This document shows, piece after piece, positions 12,447 to 26,409 of a stretch of 64,000 bases of DNA; within the stretch, counting starts at the first letter, position 1, and every line of letters starts with the position of its first letter. Where the stretch lies: NCBI RefSeq assembly GCF_964340395.1, contig NC_135558.1, forward strand, positions 13,717,501 through 13,781,500. The letters run 5' to 3'. Source of the DNA: Glandiceps talaboti. Its lineage: Eukaryota > Hemichordata > Enteropneusta > Spengelidae. The notes under the pieces are model-generated. The model searched no databases, was not told the origin of the DNA, and was given only the letters and a program-made list of their open reading frames with translations. The position numbers and the translations under genes were made by a program.

Positions 12447-15400
12447 ACAGTTGGATACTTCATATGCATACATGGTCATAGCTAATAGTTTTTTGCTTGT
12501 CAAAATCGTTTTCAAGTTCTATTCGATTTTCATACATAAATCTATAGTCAGACAGACAGGTCTTTTGATAGTTGTTAGATTGTATTCATTTCTATTCATG
12601 TGATAACAATGGCAATCTTTCCACTGATATACTATCTATGTATGATAAAATCTAATGATCCTTTTTAGTTTGCGTGCCACTTATTTTATGCTATCATAGC
12701 AGGTTTTCTGAGAAATGGATACACATACCAAATTTATAATCAACATAGCATATTACTATGTTTTTGTTAAAGGGTGGTAAGCAGGTAAAATCTAAATGAG
12801 TCCCCGAGGCATTTTTAATACCGGGATTCACCACCAAAATTATCATACAGGGCATGGTACGGAGAGCTTTGTTACTTTTATCCGATTTCCCTCCTCTGTT
12901 ACCAGGGTAACAAGACGTTTGCAGAAACACTTACTGCATTATATTGGTTTGCCAACAATTACGATAGACTAGGTAGTAGAAAAAGTTGATGGCGGAAAAA
13001 TACATATGCCTCCATTACTGCATGAAGGAATATCAGTCATCAAAGTCACAGAAAAATACACTATTTTTCCTAATATATCCCCACTTTAAGAAAGTACACC
13101 AACTTTCACAATTATTAAAAAATTAAATATTACAAACATAAGAAAGTAAACATAAAGAAAGTAAACTTATTTTCCAAAATAGTTACCCTATTTTCCAAAA
13201 TATTCACCCAGATATTAATGCAAACTTAATTTCCAAAATACCTCTAATCACTAGGTTAACAAAAACATAACTGCTATGAATGATTTTGGATTGTAGTGAG
13301 CGCTATGTAAAAAAAGAAATATTCTAAAAATTCAAAAAAGTTCTCTTAGGCAAAATAAAAATTGGGCTAAAATATTTTCCTTTACTCAACAGGCTAACAT
13401 TCCAATCTGTGGAACCTTTAAGTTAAGTACAAATATAAAAGATTTGGGTCACAAAAATAACATATCCTAGAGAGATTCCTTCCCATAAAATACAGGAATT
13501 CCCTTCTAAAAATACATTTATGAGAAAAATGGATTCCGTTTTACGACAAAGTTCTGTGGAAATTATACGGGATTACTAAGTTACTAAAAGGATTTAATAA
13601 AAATTTAAAACTGAATTGTTTATGAGGTCTCAGTCTGTCCGTCATTGTGAACATTTCATATGAATTCTAATGGTTGTTTCAGTTTGGTTATAAACTTGAT
13701 AATCGATCTTACTAACGGTATATCGAACAATATACCAGCTTATTTTTTATTATGAATTGAAATTCAATTACAACTATACTAGGGCTGAACTAAAGTTAAC
13801 ATGCACTCAAAGCTTCAAGATATTTAATGCTCCATAATCGTTCTATAATCACTGTTTTCAGACTATGGGATTTCATAAGGTGTAGAATTTCATAACTGGA
13901 TTGATGAGCACCCTGACAGCTGACAACGATAATTATTACCACGATCAATATATGACCACACTGCTTGACATACCGCCGACCAGCTGTTGAATACTAACAA
14001 AGACATTGATGAAAGTTGGTGTTGGTATTAAAAAATGCGATCAAAGAACAGCTTTACTTTTTAGACACAATAAATCTAGTATTTATGATATTTACTTCCC
14101 TTGCAGACATCATTATTTTCATATCCATTTAGATTTGGTGTTTTAATAACAGTACTAGTGTGTTGTCGGCACAGTTATATGCCAATAATCTGTCGCTCAA
14201 GTTATCATGTTGTGTTGACAAATGCAGCAACAGGTTCTACAATCCTTTCTATTTAGATCATGAAAGTAGGTTGCTTTTGAAGTCTTGCCGCTGTGTTTTT
14301 TGTGAAAGATTGAGAGTAAAGACAACAGAGGTAAGTATGGTAAAAACTAACATACTTTTCCACACATCTGTCAAGTACATGTATATTGCACATTTTTATT
14401 GGAAACCTCAATATAAAATAACAAACAGAATCAGGTGGATTTCACCTGTTTTTAAGCTGCTATTGACAACATCGATGTTCAGTAAACCTACCTACTGCAC
14501 AAGCAGAGGCTAATTAAATGTTAATTTATGCTGAAGTTTATTTGTGTTTCCATAGCAAATCTAATGCTAATGATTCATTATCACTATCCCTTAACCATTA
14601 ACTATTGAACCAGGCAACAATTTGAATTGTTTGTTTTTTAAATTAACTTTTGGCATAGTTTTATACATTTATATCAGATCTACAACCAGAATGCTTATAG
14701 ATGATTCGGGTATATACTATATATACCCACAGATCTTGCCTAGAATAACACAAACAGTTTGGTATTCAAATAGAGTGAATGTATACTTATAAAAACAAAT
14801 AAGAAACATAGTCTCTTTTTGCAGTTTCATCCTAAGACTTTAGTTTTAACAAACATTAATATTAATGTTTCAAGGATCCTGCAAAGTAAGAAAGCTCATG
14901 AAATCAGGTACAATTTTCTCACCAATATTGAATTATGCACATGAAAGATACATGAAAACTTCAACTCAAAAAAGCCTTAAACTAAAACAAATATATTTTA
15001 TCTTTTAACTATATTAATATGAAATATGACAAAAAAAAATCAAAGCATACATTTATTATCACATTTTTTGGCGGACAACTTTATATATTTCAGTTTCTGA
15101 TTATATAACTGATTACAATTTAAGATGTCATCACAGATTACAAATTATATCGCAAACCCATTGTATTTCCTGTAGATAACATATAAGACCTACACTCCTA
15201 ATGTTCGAATATTGTCATCACAGGCACATGCCCACGTAATGGCATTTTTTTTATCTAACTGTGAACAGATGCTACTTGACACAACTATAATAGTCAGAGA
15301 TGAAATGGCAATTCCTACCATTACGTGAGCAATATACTGTCTCTTTGATTGATAGATGATAAAACCCTGCTTCATTATAGCTCCATTTCCCCTTTTTTTC

Positions 15401-16429
15401 TCGAACTTACGCAAACATTACGCATGGTGATTACTCATAAAAGTGTGATTGCGTCACTGTTTGTCATGTTTTACTTGACGTACACATATTGAATATCATA
15501 TTAGATCATCACCCTTACCGGCAGATACGCATTGTACACTCAACTGACAACATTAACTAAATGACTGTAAAGAACTAATGAGAACTGACAACTAAACTGG
15601 AAAGTTGCCTCTGGTGAAATCTGAAATGTGTTGTCAAAGTGACAAGGTTATAACTTTCTCCACTTTTTCTCATGACCTTGACAAAGTCACTGTTATGACG
15701 TTGAATGTCTTTGAAGTGCCATAAAAACCAAGGGCCCAGATGTAATGTTGATTTTGCTTCAAGGGCCATAAAGCAATGGAATAATAAATCAACTGTCTCT
15801 TTTCAAGTGAAATATGCATATTTTTAATTCTCTACTTTAGTTTAATAACAAGTCTAGTCTAATTTCCTTCAAATGATTATATGGCTGTTGGGTAAAAACA
15901 CACTAATAAAACAGGAAATGTTGATACATAAATCAAGTCTTGTTGTTATAACTGATCTTGACCAAACCTCTTGAAAACTTCAAAAACTTCACAAACAGTG
16001 TTGACACTTGCTGCCATGTCAACTATGGATAGTTGTCTGAGAGATCAAACCTATGAGTTGCAAAGTCTCTAAAAATCATACAATCACTCTGATTCTGAAA
16101 ATAGATGTGGCAATATTTTTATTTCACGCAAAGTGAGCAGCACTTACAAAGTTGATGGCTAGTGGGTATGTTCCATTTAAAGGTGTTGACAGCTTGAATG
16201 GTGATTGGAAATGACAGTTTGGACAGCAAACTTCTGGTGGATGAGACGGTAGAAAGCGCACATTAATCTCAATGGTCCATCAGATAGACAGGACATAATT
16301 GCATAGAGAAATAGTAGATGAGGTAAAGTGCAAGAAGAGAACATATAACAGACAGTTGAGTGCATTGCGTTGATGTGTCAAAGTGTCAATATTTATGCAT
16401 CGTACTTGCATGGATGGAGTAAAGTGACA
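12447..16429. other. Non-coding stretch
   Basis: Apart from the minor repeat at 12761, nothing recognisable. The 117-codon frame at 14160-14513 contains a donor-like GAG/GTAAGT at 14331, but no matching conserved peptide. Confidence 0.5.
12761..12935. mobile_element. Minor repeat beginning TTTTTGTTAAAGGGTGGTA, copy 1
   Basis: Shares its opening 19 bases exactly with 52860, then a looser TTCCCTCCTCTGTTA block. It is possibly an internally variable inverted-repeat element, since CACCACC occurs near the middle. Only two copies were recognised. Confidence 0.35.
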
Positions 16430-16830
16430 AGACTACGTTAACATATCATGCATCATATTAGTAATATCTGGAGGACTACATATTGAAAATAAATTGACAC
16501 AGATTTGAGTGTTTCAAAGTAAAGATAGTGTCCAACTTTACACATTGCGCCCACAAGAATTTGTAAGTCACATGATAACACTAGTCCTGACCACACATCA
16601 CATTTTTATCATCTGCATTCATGATTATGTACGTATAACGATATTCAGAATAAATTTGCATAAATTTGTATATTACAATTATCCAAACTAATTGCATTAT
16701 GTGCTTAAATGGATGGTGTTACAGCCTATACACAAGATTATGTTAGTATGCCACACATCATCTGCAGGACTACTGATATTCAAAAGTACCTCACGTAAAT
16801 TTGAGTCGAAGTGTCAAAATTACTGCTAGC
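16430..16830. repeat. Degenerate tandem repeat, about 150-160 bp x 3
   Basis: Related blocks at about 16436, 16578 and 16742 share CATCAT, TCTG.AGGACTAC, GATATTCA and AAATTTGAGT elements. Much diverged. Confidence 0.4.
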
Positions 16831-17803
16831 AAAAGATGCGAAGATAACACTTGTCTACCATGCTCAAAATATTCAAAATAAGTTACATACTCTGTTACAA
16901 GAAGTTTACTTTTAATTTAAATTGCTACTCCGTTGGAATGCCAAGAACAAAACATAACAACATCTATGTATGCATTACATGATTGTACACCTTAATTCTG
17001 ACTCATTGTTATCTTATGATGCTGTTATTTTGTTGAAATAATTGCCCTCAAGACGAAGACATAAAATCGGTGCATTAAAGACTAGGCCATGATTACAAGT
17101 GGATGTGTCTCAGTGAAATTCAATTTGATTCAATAAAACAAGGTCTGTATCTTAGAATCGTCAATGAGTCGGTCAACTTCAATGTTACGACTTATATAGG
17201 AAGCTATCCATAATGCACATTAAACTGCAACAGTAAACTTAATTGTACCTGTAAAAAGTATTGATTGCATTGCCTTGTGATGGGCACTCAATTAAGTTTT
17301 CCTCAATAATGGTTCAAGGTTAACTTGGAGGAAATAGGCAAGCACGTGTGATTGAAACTTGTATTGAAATCTCAGATTAATACTGAAGTACCGTGTAAGT
17401 GTAGATTCATTTAAGGTAGTTTGACATGTTAATATTTCATTTTTAATGACTTAAAGCATGATAGCGATATGTAATTTGGGGACATCGTACCCTGGTTTCC
17501 CCTCTAAAGTAAACTTACAATTTCATCAGATTAAACATCTAGTTACACACTTTCTAAGACCTTGACAGCTAGCTCACTTCTGGTCTTTTGTCTGGACAGA
17601 ACCGTTATATGATAAATTTTGCAGAATTATTATATGTTAAATTTCACACAGATAGTTTACAGGGTTCCCCCTCTAATACTTTAGAAAACTGCAAATTTCA
17701 TAACGTTACACCATCTGCTGTGTTCTCAAAAAAGACTCACTTTCCCTTTTATTTGAGCAGTTTAATATGTTAAATTTCCTATCATGTATACTATTTCTCT
17801 GAG

Positions 17804-17887
17804 TATAAATGACAGTTATTTTATCACAAGCAGGAAACACTCCCTTGTCCAAATATTTGTCTTGTGATAAAATAACCATTATTTATA
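17804..17887. repeat. Hairpin with 16-bp perfect arms
   Basis: GTTATTTTATCACAAG at 17815-17830 is exactly complementary to 17861-17876, with a 30-base loop. After a small bulge the stem continues outward (TATAAAT at 17804 with ATTTATA at 17881). It could be a tiny foldback element. Confidence 0.6.
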
Positions 17888-18884
17888 TTATGAACCCAAG
17901 CTGATGAATCTCTTCAGATTTATTTCACTGTGATTTCTACCACCCTTAGTATATATACAAATATACCAAACAGGATACTTCATCAGATCTTTCTGAAAGT
18001 TACCTGAGTTCACAAGGTAGACCTTTGGAAAGAAACCTCGATATGAACTCCGGATTATCAATTTTACCAACAGTTTTCAAATGATGTGTCCATAAATTGT
18101 CTCCGACTCTTTAAAAGGCAATTTGTCCATGTGAGGCGAATTTACTGTTAGTTTCAAAAAGACTCAGTTATGATCGAGTCTTTTCAATCTCTCTTTACGA
18201 ATAAATGCATCCAATTTCCTTCATATCTATGTCACCGACCAATGCTGAAACCTTAGCAAAGAAACCATGGTAGAAATATTATGGGACTGGAAAATTGTGA
18301 TGTACCTGCTGTAACCCTGGAGGGATGGCTATAGCTATTACCAGCAGGTATCAGGTGAGATTTGTCTGTGATTCATCACAGGACAATTATTTGCTAATGT
18401 TCAGCCGAGGTAAATGATTGTTGTTTTCAGAAGACACTAGTCACGATACAAGCCTATTTGCTCTAAGAAGCTTGCAGTAAATACTTGTTTTATCATATCT
18501 CATGTCTCAGATCCCCATTTATTCATCGTGGCACGTTTCTTGTGATAATGCCTTCAGCTCTGCAGGTGATACATTCTAAATTGTATCTTCCTCGCCACAG
18601 TGTCTCTTGCTTGAAAATCCCCACAAGATGCTACGTTTAATGATAAATGTTTTGTTTCCTCCACTTATCATTATCTGTAATCTTCTACAAAATGAACACA
18701 GTGATGATAATATATCGAACTTTTTAACTTTTAAAATTCATCAATAAAGGTAGTGGCATTTAGTTAGGGTGACATTTGTGGTGAATCACATGACATTAAC
18801 AATCGAATTATGTATGTCTATAGGATACATGTACATTATGAATATGCTGGGGAACTTAAATATGATACTAAATTAACCACGGCC

Positions 18885-19175
18885 ATATATTAGGGGTTGT
18901 CGGTTAAGCTCGCTAGCCTCTTACCACTGCAGTCTGTGTTCAAACTCGCCCAGCGCTGTCTGGTTTGATTAAAAATCAGATTTGTATGTAAGAAGGGTGA
19001 TGCTCAGTTTGACATTACCAAACAATGCAGGTTTTCCCCAGGCACTCTTGTTTCCTCCTGCTTCAACACTAGGACACTCAGGCACTGCAGAAGTGGAGAC
19101 TGTATTTGAATATCCAAATTTGATGTGGATTATAAAATTGATATCATTATCGCACTGTTTTCAGAATTTATAAAG
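18885..19175 (+). mobile_element. tRNA-derived SINE remnant, copy 1
   Basis: The head is tRNA-like: A-box region TCGGTTAAGCTCGCTAGCCT, then CTCTTACCACTGCAG, then the B-box-like GTGTTCAAACTCG. The body has AGAAGGGTGATGCTCAGTTT, AACAATGCAGGTTTTCCCCA and GTTTCCTCCTGC, a block seen in invertebrate SINEs. It is not a functional tRNA because the acceptor stem and anticodon arm do not fold. The 63-codon open frame across it is incidental. Confidence 0.6.
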
Positions 19176-20049
19176 AGGTAAAAATAATAAATTTCATATT
19201 TCATGGCTTTAATGTGCTGATTTTATCATATCCAGCCCAAAAATATTACTTTCACATGTCACAGAATGAGTTTTAAGTTTCCATGCCATAAAGTTTTCCT
19301 TTTAAACCTAATATCTCCTGTTACACGATAGAGTTTGAAGCTGAGAATTAATACATAATAAATCAGTCTCACGCATAGTACACTTCTCTACACTGACATC
19401 ACAGAGAAAAACCTCCTACTCAAGAAAAGTTAAAATGAGACCTGATCAGTAACTTCATAATGATTTCAACTGTACGTCTGTAAATTGGTTGCTATCTTTA
19501 GGCCATTTACGTTTAATTTTTTAATCAAAAAGTATATTTCTCATATAAAGGAAGAAACAAATTGAAAGTTATAACGCCTACCTTTTCGAGTTCTTGTTTT
19601 TGTAATACAAAGTAAAAGACTAATTGCAATCTTATGATCCTCTAGTCCTCAATATCAAAACTATTGATTTGCTCACAGTGATGAATTATTTAACAACACA
19701 AATTCTCCAATATCTAAATACCTTTTCCATTGACAAATTCTTATTCTATTCACAGAGATTACACTTCTGGATCACTACTCAATCCAAACCCCTTTGTCAG
19801 ACTACCAGCATACATTTTAATCAAGTTACATGCACATGTTTTCAAAGTGTTATATTGAACAACAGAGAAAGAGAAAGAGTAAAAATAGACTCTATCTGAG
19901 ACAGTAATGAGTCTCTCTCACACCTTTTCACACTTTTGCATGTCTATTCAGTCTTTTTTTTCTACTTGTAATCCTTCAGAGTAATGTGATTACAACATTA
20001 CAATCTGATAATACCATGCTGCCCAGATAGTCCAAATGGAACATTTAAG

Positions 20050-20460
20050 CTGCCAGAATACTTTGATTGCGTCAGTCCTGAGAATGCAAATTTATACTTG
20101 GCTATTGCTTCATGTCTTAATGCCTATTTAAAAGCGAATTTCTTTTTGAATCATGATTACTTTGATTGCATTGGTCTGGAGAATGAAAATTTTCACCTCG
20201 ACTATTGATTCAAGTCCGAATGTTTATTGAACCAATTTGATGTGTCTAATTATAATTTAATTAATATTCAATTAATTTCAAGTTTACATTACCCTATTAT
20301 TTTAAGCCTTAACATGTATTGAACTAATATGTGAATGAATGTCTATTCATGAACCAATCTGATGTATGTAATTACATTAATTGATTTGGAATTAGTTTTA
20401 AATGTAAACCACTGACCAGTCTATTGTTTTAATCAAACCACTTTGATATACATACATCTA
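20050..20460. repeat. Degenerate duplicated blocks (about 99 and 119 bp)
   Basis: ACTTTGATTGCGTCAGTCCT with ctGAGAATGcAAATTT recurs about 99 bp on. GAACCAATTTGATGTGTCTA with an AATTA-rich sequel recurs about 119 bp on. Confidence 0.5.
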
Positions 20461-20620
20461 AGTATATGTGAACTGAACTAAACTTATGTGCACTGATTTC
20501 TAAAATAAACAGCTGGATTCTCTATTTCAAACAAATGGATAAATCTCTGATATATGGAATACTCCTGTTAACTGATACTCTCAGAACTTATTATTTGTTA
20601 CTTTACAGATGAACAGCTAG

Positions 20621-20706
20621 CATATCGTTGAGTCAGTGCAGTAAGGTCATATCTGCCTATGCAATTGCATGTAGCAGATACGACCTTGCACTGATGCCAC
20701 GATATG
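20621..20706. ncRNA. 86-nt hairpin, candidate microRNA-like precursor or foldback element
   Basis: Paired segments from outside to inside are 20621-20628 with 20699-20706, 20633-20639 with 20688-20694, 20643-20648 with 20682-20687, and 20650-20656 with 20674-20680. That is 28 pairs broken by a 4-nt internal loop, a 3-nt bulge and one mismatch. The loop (20657-20673) includes the palindrome ATGCAATTGCAT. I do not recognise a known mature sequence. Expression is unknown, and either strand would fold. Confidence 0.35.
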
Positions 20707-20964
20707 TCAACTCAAGTGTATATGATTATTCTGCAATTTCTTTTTCAGTTACTCTGAGCTGTAGATTCTATTGGGAGCCTTGTGAAAAACAGCATTTCTT
20801 CCTTTCCTATAGGAATCCTTAAGCCTTAGGAGGCATAAGGGATACAAAAGCAATACTTACGTTTCACAGGAATTCAAAAGGATATTTTCTAAGAGAAACA
20901 TATTCTATTACATACATAGACCAAAACCTTCAACAAATGTACATCATACAACAATGTACATTTA

Positions 20965-21007
20965 AATGGGAATGGGAATGGGAATAGGAATGGAAATGGG
21001 AATGGAA
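20965..21007. repeat. (GGGAAT)n hexamer repeat
   Basis: About seven imperfect GGAATG units next to the 109-bp array. Confidence 0.7.
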
Positions 21008-21019
21008 CTGCGGAAAATC

Positions 21020-21275
21020 AGTGTGATTGAATTTGAGTATGAATCCACTGATATACAGCATTTTGCTGGACAGGACAAAGGCATATCATAGAAAAACACC
21101 ACAGTAAATGGAATGTAATAAGGGAAGAACAAAAATTGAATCTAGTATGAATTCATGAACAGAATTTCACTGGATAGGACAAAGGCATATAATATACAAC
21201 AAGACCACAATAAATCAGAATGGAACATGGGAAAAGCAAAATGATTGAATCTAAGTATGAATCCAGCATTTGACT
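21020..21275. repeat. Tandem repeat, 109 bp x 2.3
   Basis: ATTGAAT.T.AGTATGAAT anchors at 21026, 21135 and 21244 are exactly 109 bp apart. GGA.AGGACAAAGGCATAT is shared between units. Confidence 0.75.
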
Positions 21276-24200
21276 GTTTAGTAATTATCTGCTGCTCAAC
21301 TGAACATCCTAGAAGTTAAAGTGTGATTATCATGCTGAACTATCAGCATACCACTGGGGCCTTTAAATGCCTCACTGATTCCCATCTTTCATGTCTACGT
21401 CCCTTGTGGTTTCACTGCCAATATAATGGCTTACACAGGATTCACACTGTATTCTGGACAAGATTGCTACGTGCAATAAAGTTAAGCAACCTTCTTTCTC
21501 TCTCTCTCCCTGAGACTCTCCCTTGAGATGAATTTCTGACCCATAGTATGCAATATAATTACTACCTCTAAATCTTAGCATATTGGAACTAAATACTGAT
21601 GTTGAAAGAGGTCTGATGTTGCTTGACCCACTCATGTTGTGTGTATCAGGGACATCATTGTTCTAGATATGTCAATGATAACCATTACTGGACGGATTTT
21701 TGTCCTAACAAGTGTCCTTGACAGATTGCAGATTTTGAATTTTCCAGGTACCTAGATGAGTAATGATATTACACATACATGTATGACAGAACAAGTGTAT
21801 ATTTATAAATACACATAATGTGCAGTTGACATTATTCTATGCCAACAGATCAATAGTATATACAAAGCACTCAACCATGTACAACATCATGAAATGATCA
21901 TCTTACTACATGTGTACAACATTATTTCAGACAGAATAATGTGGCTGAATATTTAGGAATTAAAGATCATATAGACATTCTGTAGACTTTTATCTTTAAT
22001 ACAAACTAATTTACAATTTTCAACATAAACATTAATGTACAAGATTAATTTTTTGCAATGCTGGCAAACATTCAGGCCTTCATCTTTTATAACATTATAA
22101 ATTTTCTTTTAAATTCAAAAATTGAATATATACAAAGGAAATTTAAGACATATTTCTTTGGAACTAGATAAATATTATTAATTAGAAATATAAATGAAAA
22201 TCAAATCCTCAAATATAAAGATCCAAATTCAGTAAAATCATCATGTTTAATATTCAATTGCTGGAATAATTGATGCAAAGTGTGCCTGATCGGAATTGAA
22301 CTAGAGGTATCTACATCTCCATACCAACCGTTGCTATGGTATACAGAATTATGTCATGGATATCGTGGATGACACAGTATGTTTGACAGTGAGCTCAACA
22401 TGGAGTTTTCATCATGCTATATTTGTGGCCGACATTGCTAACATGTTTAACCGTCACATTTCCTGGAAACCTTTAATCATGTATGTGTGATTGGAAAATT
22501 GAATGATGATCTCCTCAAAATGATTCTAATCAGAAGAAAGCCGTTGATGGAGCTAATTGTCTAATACAAATCTGTTCCTTTCAAAAATGAGGCGCCAATG
22601 CTAGACTTCCTTTAGTTTCCTGATTTTCACAGCTTGTGTAGCTTCTGCATCACTTTGCACACAGACAGAACTAAATGATATAAAAAAAAATCTTTCGGTA
22701 AACTCATTCCCGACATAATGCTTAGTACTCGAGGCACATTGAGCAGAAAGGCAGTCATCTCGGCAAACATTTATCAATTTGAATTCTCCTTTGTCAAAGA
22801 AATCTTCAGCTGTATGGCAATTCAGAAGATTTTGTATGACCATAGTGAGTCTGTATTTGCCTTGTTTGCCCTTGTCAATAAGTCATGCAGAGTGGCTATA
22901 TCATGAAATGCCACAGCTTTGCAAAATCTTTAGCACTGCGTAAGAGCATTAAATCAAATACCACGGTGGAATAGAATTGTGGGAATGCACGCTCTCCTCA
23001 TTTCAATCCTGGACTGAGAAATGACTAGAATATACTAATAATGTAAACTCATTTTTATTCATGAGATCAGATGATGAATAGAGATTCCCAGGATAAATAT
23101 TCTTTAAATATGCATATATGTATGTCTTCAGGAGCATCTACACACAAAATGGCTTAAAGATACAGCGTAATATCAAACAAATTTACTTTACTCTTTGTTT
23201 TAGGCCGAGATATTTTCAAACAGTACAGATAGATTTTTAGCTACATTGAATGCTGACTTAGAGAAAAGCTCGGTATCATAGACAGACACACATATACATT
23301 AAATGTACAGAAGTCTTTTATTGTTGAGGTCTAAATTTAATGATGATGAAGGGTGAATTCATTACTTTGGAAGATTCCATCAGCCACCTACAAGATTCAG
23401 TTCAACCCTGGTCAAATCAGAAAACAGATCATCGAGTCCATCAAATAATACCATCATTTGAATTGAAGATACTCGTTGGAATAAATGGATGCGTAATGAT
23501 CTCAATAAAACATTGCCACGCTACTTTTTTTAAAGGTACAAAAGTTCAAGTAGGATATTTAAGTGATGCTAGCATGCAAATGTTAGAGTTCTGACGGTTT
23601 AAAAAATACCACGATACTTACATGGAGGTAGTTATGCAGGGTTAATAATCCAGATTACCCAAAACTATTCTCATTAGTATTCACAATGAATAAATAGCAG
23701 AAAATTAGCTATTGTAGATAGTATTCATCTCCTGATTGTTAATATTTACTCTAGTGAATTCCTCCCATCACTATTCACTGCATGTATTGGATCTGTCTTC
23801 ATTAAAGGCAATCAATCATACCTTGAGCATCATGGAAAAATGAAACCTTGTCAACTGCTAAAAACAAACTGTTCTTCACTACTTTCAGACACATTAAGAG
23901 GCATTTTGCTCATTTTTTTCTGTGCTGGACAGTTACAAAGGGCATCATATTTCAAAGAGAGAGAAGAAGAAAATCACAGGAAATTACATTTAGTTGAACA
24001 GAATAATCATCAAATCATTGAGCGGCATATATCAAAATTGTAACAATAACTATTAGTGCGTGAATCATGAATGTGTATGTGTCTGCACATAAATTTGAGA
24101 TAGCAAACGATATTTCTGTACTTCATGAATTTTTAAGATTAATAATTGGTTGGTTGATCATGACCGAGTCATCAAAATAAATCCATCTAAAGTGGTACAA

Positions 24201-24524
24201 TTAAGTTTGTGCTGAAAGACTAAATGTACAAGTCTCAATGGAGAGAGACTAACAACTTTGTTGCCAGTGGTTTTCCTGTGGTTTTAAATAGAAGCCTCGT
24301 AATACAGAAGGGAACATCTGGAATTCTCAATCCCAATGTAATTTCCTTTATAGTAATCAATAATTTTAAAGCTGGCATGTCAAATATGTCTGGCAATGAT
24401 TACAAATTTTACACACTCTATGCAACCATATTGCACTCTTGCAAAAAAATTATATGAAACTACAAATTCCACCGTGCTGTCTGCATGAAAGCGACAAGTT
24501 TAGCGAAGTAACAACTGTTGTTAT
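21276..24524. other. Non-coding stretch
   Basis: Slightly less AT-rich at 22260-22620, where the minus strand has a B-box-like GTTCAATTCC. It is too weak to call a tRNA or SINE. Confidence 0.5.
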
Positions 24525-24880
24525 ACTTTGCTATATTCTCCCAAGGAAAATAAGTGTCACCTAAGGGGCCTTGTCACTCCAAGACAGAGATGAGAAGTGA
24601 CAAAACCCTTATAAAGTCAAGAGTATTTTCCAACTGATAGAAAAAATATTGGGGAATAATATACTTCCATATGCATGATTTCGGGAATGAGGAATAGTGG
24701 TGACTTTCTACATTTTGACTCATATTTCGAACACCACAGAATAAATGACATAGACACATACTGTCATAACCTGGGTATAAAGCCATATTTTTTGTTTGAA
24801 CATATTCAACTTGACTTGCGTGTAGTATATATTATAATGTAATTTCTGAGCTTTAGCAAAAAATATTTGAACATAAATAT
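24525..24880 (+). mobile_element. Family A palindromic element, copy 2
   Basis: The core reads TGTCACCTAAGGGGCCTTGTCACT, then the inverted arm AGTGACAAAACCC. AAAATATTGGGGAATAA and the tail follow: TTTTGACTCATATTTCGAAC, then ACATAGACACATACTGTCAT and CCATATTTTTTGTTTGAAC. The tail aligns block by block with the 38.6-kb copy. Confidence 0.65.
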
Positions 24881-26409
24881 GAATGTAATTCTAAGAATCT
24901 ACAAAATAAACCATATTCAGAACCTGAGGAGCACCAACACTTGAAAATTAATTTTTTTTCTCCTTAAAACTAGAACTGCTGAAGGGCAAGCTGTTTTCTG
25001 ATCCTGAGGAGCTGAAAAATGGAACCTTGCTAGACTACTTTGAAAATATAGTGCATTCAGCAGTTTTGTTTCAATGACTTTATTCTCTACTCACAATGAA
25101 TTAGTGAACTGCCGACATTTTCTTACAAACCACAAATCAATGACATCATTACTGTGACTTCAGCTGGCCCAGGCGGCTATGAAAACGATGAATTGAATCC
25201 CTTCTGTGACAAATTTAACTTTTTTTATGTTTAAGACCTTGAATCCCTCTGTACCCATTTTCTTTTAAATGTACATGTAGTATGTACAATCAGATCTTAT
25301 AATTTTTGCTGTAACTTTGTTTAAGAAACGTTGAATGAATTCGCAGTTAAAATCAAGAAGAAACCAGGAGTCACCATACAACTTTTTTTAAACAGGTCAA
25401 AGTGTACCAATAATGCAGCCATATTGGAATCCAATATGGCCACAGAATACATAATTATTAACTGTATTAAAGTTATTGATTTCCTTGAAAACAAGTTGAT
25501 GAATCCAAAACTTTCTTTTCATAATTTCAAAAGGGCCCTCAAACAAGCTTTCATGTGTCATTGTTTGGAAAGAATTTTAGAACTTTGATTTCCAGGGGAG
25601 GGTGCATTCTACTTCAATAAAAAATTGGAAAATCGTCAAACAGCTTTTGCAGTATACGTAGTCGCTGCAGTCACTCCTGCTTCCTTGCTGTATATTGAAC
25701 AATATTCATTTCTCCATGTTTTTTTTCCCTAAGATCTTTGAATTGCTAATTTGATGGCAAAGGATCAAACAAGATACTGTGCATGGAAAGTTTGGCTGAA
25801 GACTTATTTTGGTTAATTTCACTAGAAAACAAAAATGTGAAAATAAATAGTGACTAAAATGCCTTCTTTTACTTGAAAACAATGTGCTCGTCTGGTAACT
25901 AGTAAAAATTAGTGTTTAAGAACTAGCTGTAGACTGTAAAATCACGAAATTTTCTAGTAGCAAAAATACTTCGGTGTGATATCCCAATGAGAATGGGTAC
26001 AGTTTCTATGTCACTGACAAGTATAGAGTAGAGGTGTTATCAGATCATCAACAAATATCATCTATCAGCATATATCTTCTAAGTTCTCAATGCACATCCT
26101 AACTTACATCTTATTCTATTGATAGATTACTTAATTAGTTCCATGAACAAAATTGCACTCCCTACTCTTGCCCAGCACTATGTTTTTACTTTTAGTTAGT
26201 GGTGATGTAAGACCAATGAAAAGTCATCGTTCTTTACTATATAGTTAGAGAGTTAGAGAAAAATTATGATTTAGAATAATTATGGTAGATTAGTTCCTTC
26301 ATAGAAAGTTTAAGGCAGGCTTTCAGGGATTTGCATTTCAAGATTACCATATGTGCTACATGTGTATGCATTTATTTACATTTAAAATCAATTGATTGTA
26401 TACATCCCA
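24881..26409. other. Non-coding stretch
   Basis: No feature recognised. The same is true of 26751-27839. Confidence 0.5.

Noticed and set aside
14160-14513. 117-codon frame with a donor-like GTAAGT
   Set aside because: No homology recognised, no acceptor with a good pyrimidine tract in phase, and composition like its surroundings.
18295-18385. Minus-strand candidate small exon between a CACAG acceptor and a CAG/GTACAT donor
   Set aside because: The open frame spells no recognisable conserved peptide; splice-like signals this short arise by chance.
18891-18960. Functional tRNA gene
   Set aside because: Box-like elements are present, but the cloverleaf does not close and a SINE body follows directly.
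22270-22340. Minus-strand GTTCAATTCC as the B box of a tRNA
   Set aside because: No acceptor stem or A box at the right distance; at best a very old SINE head.
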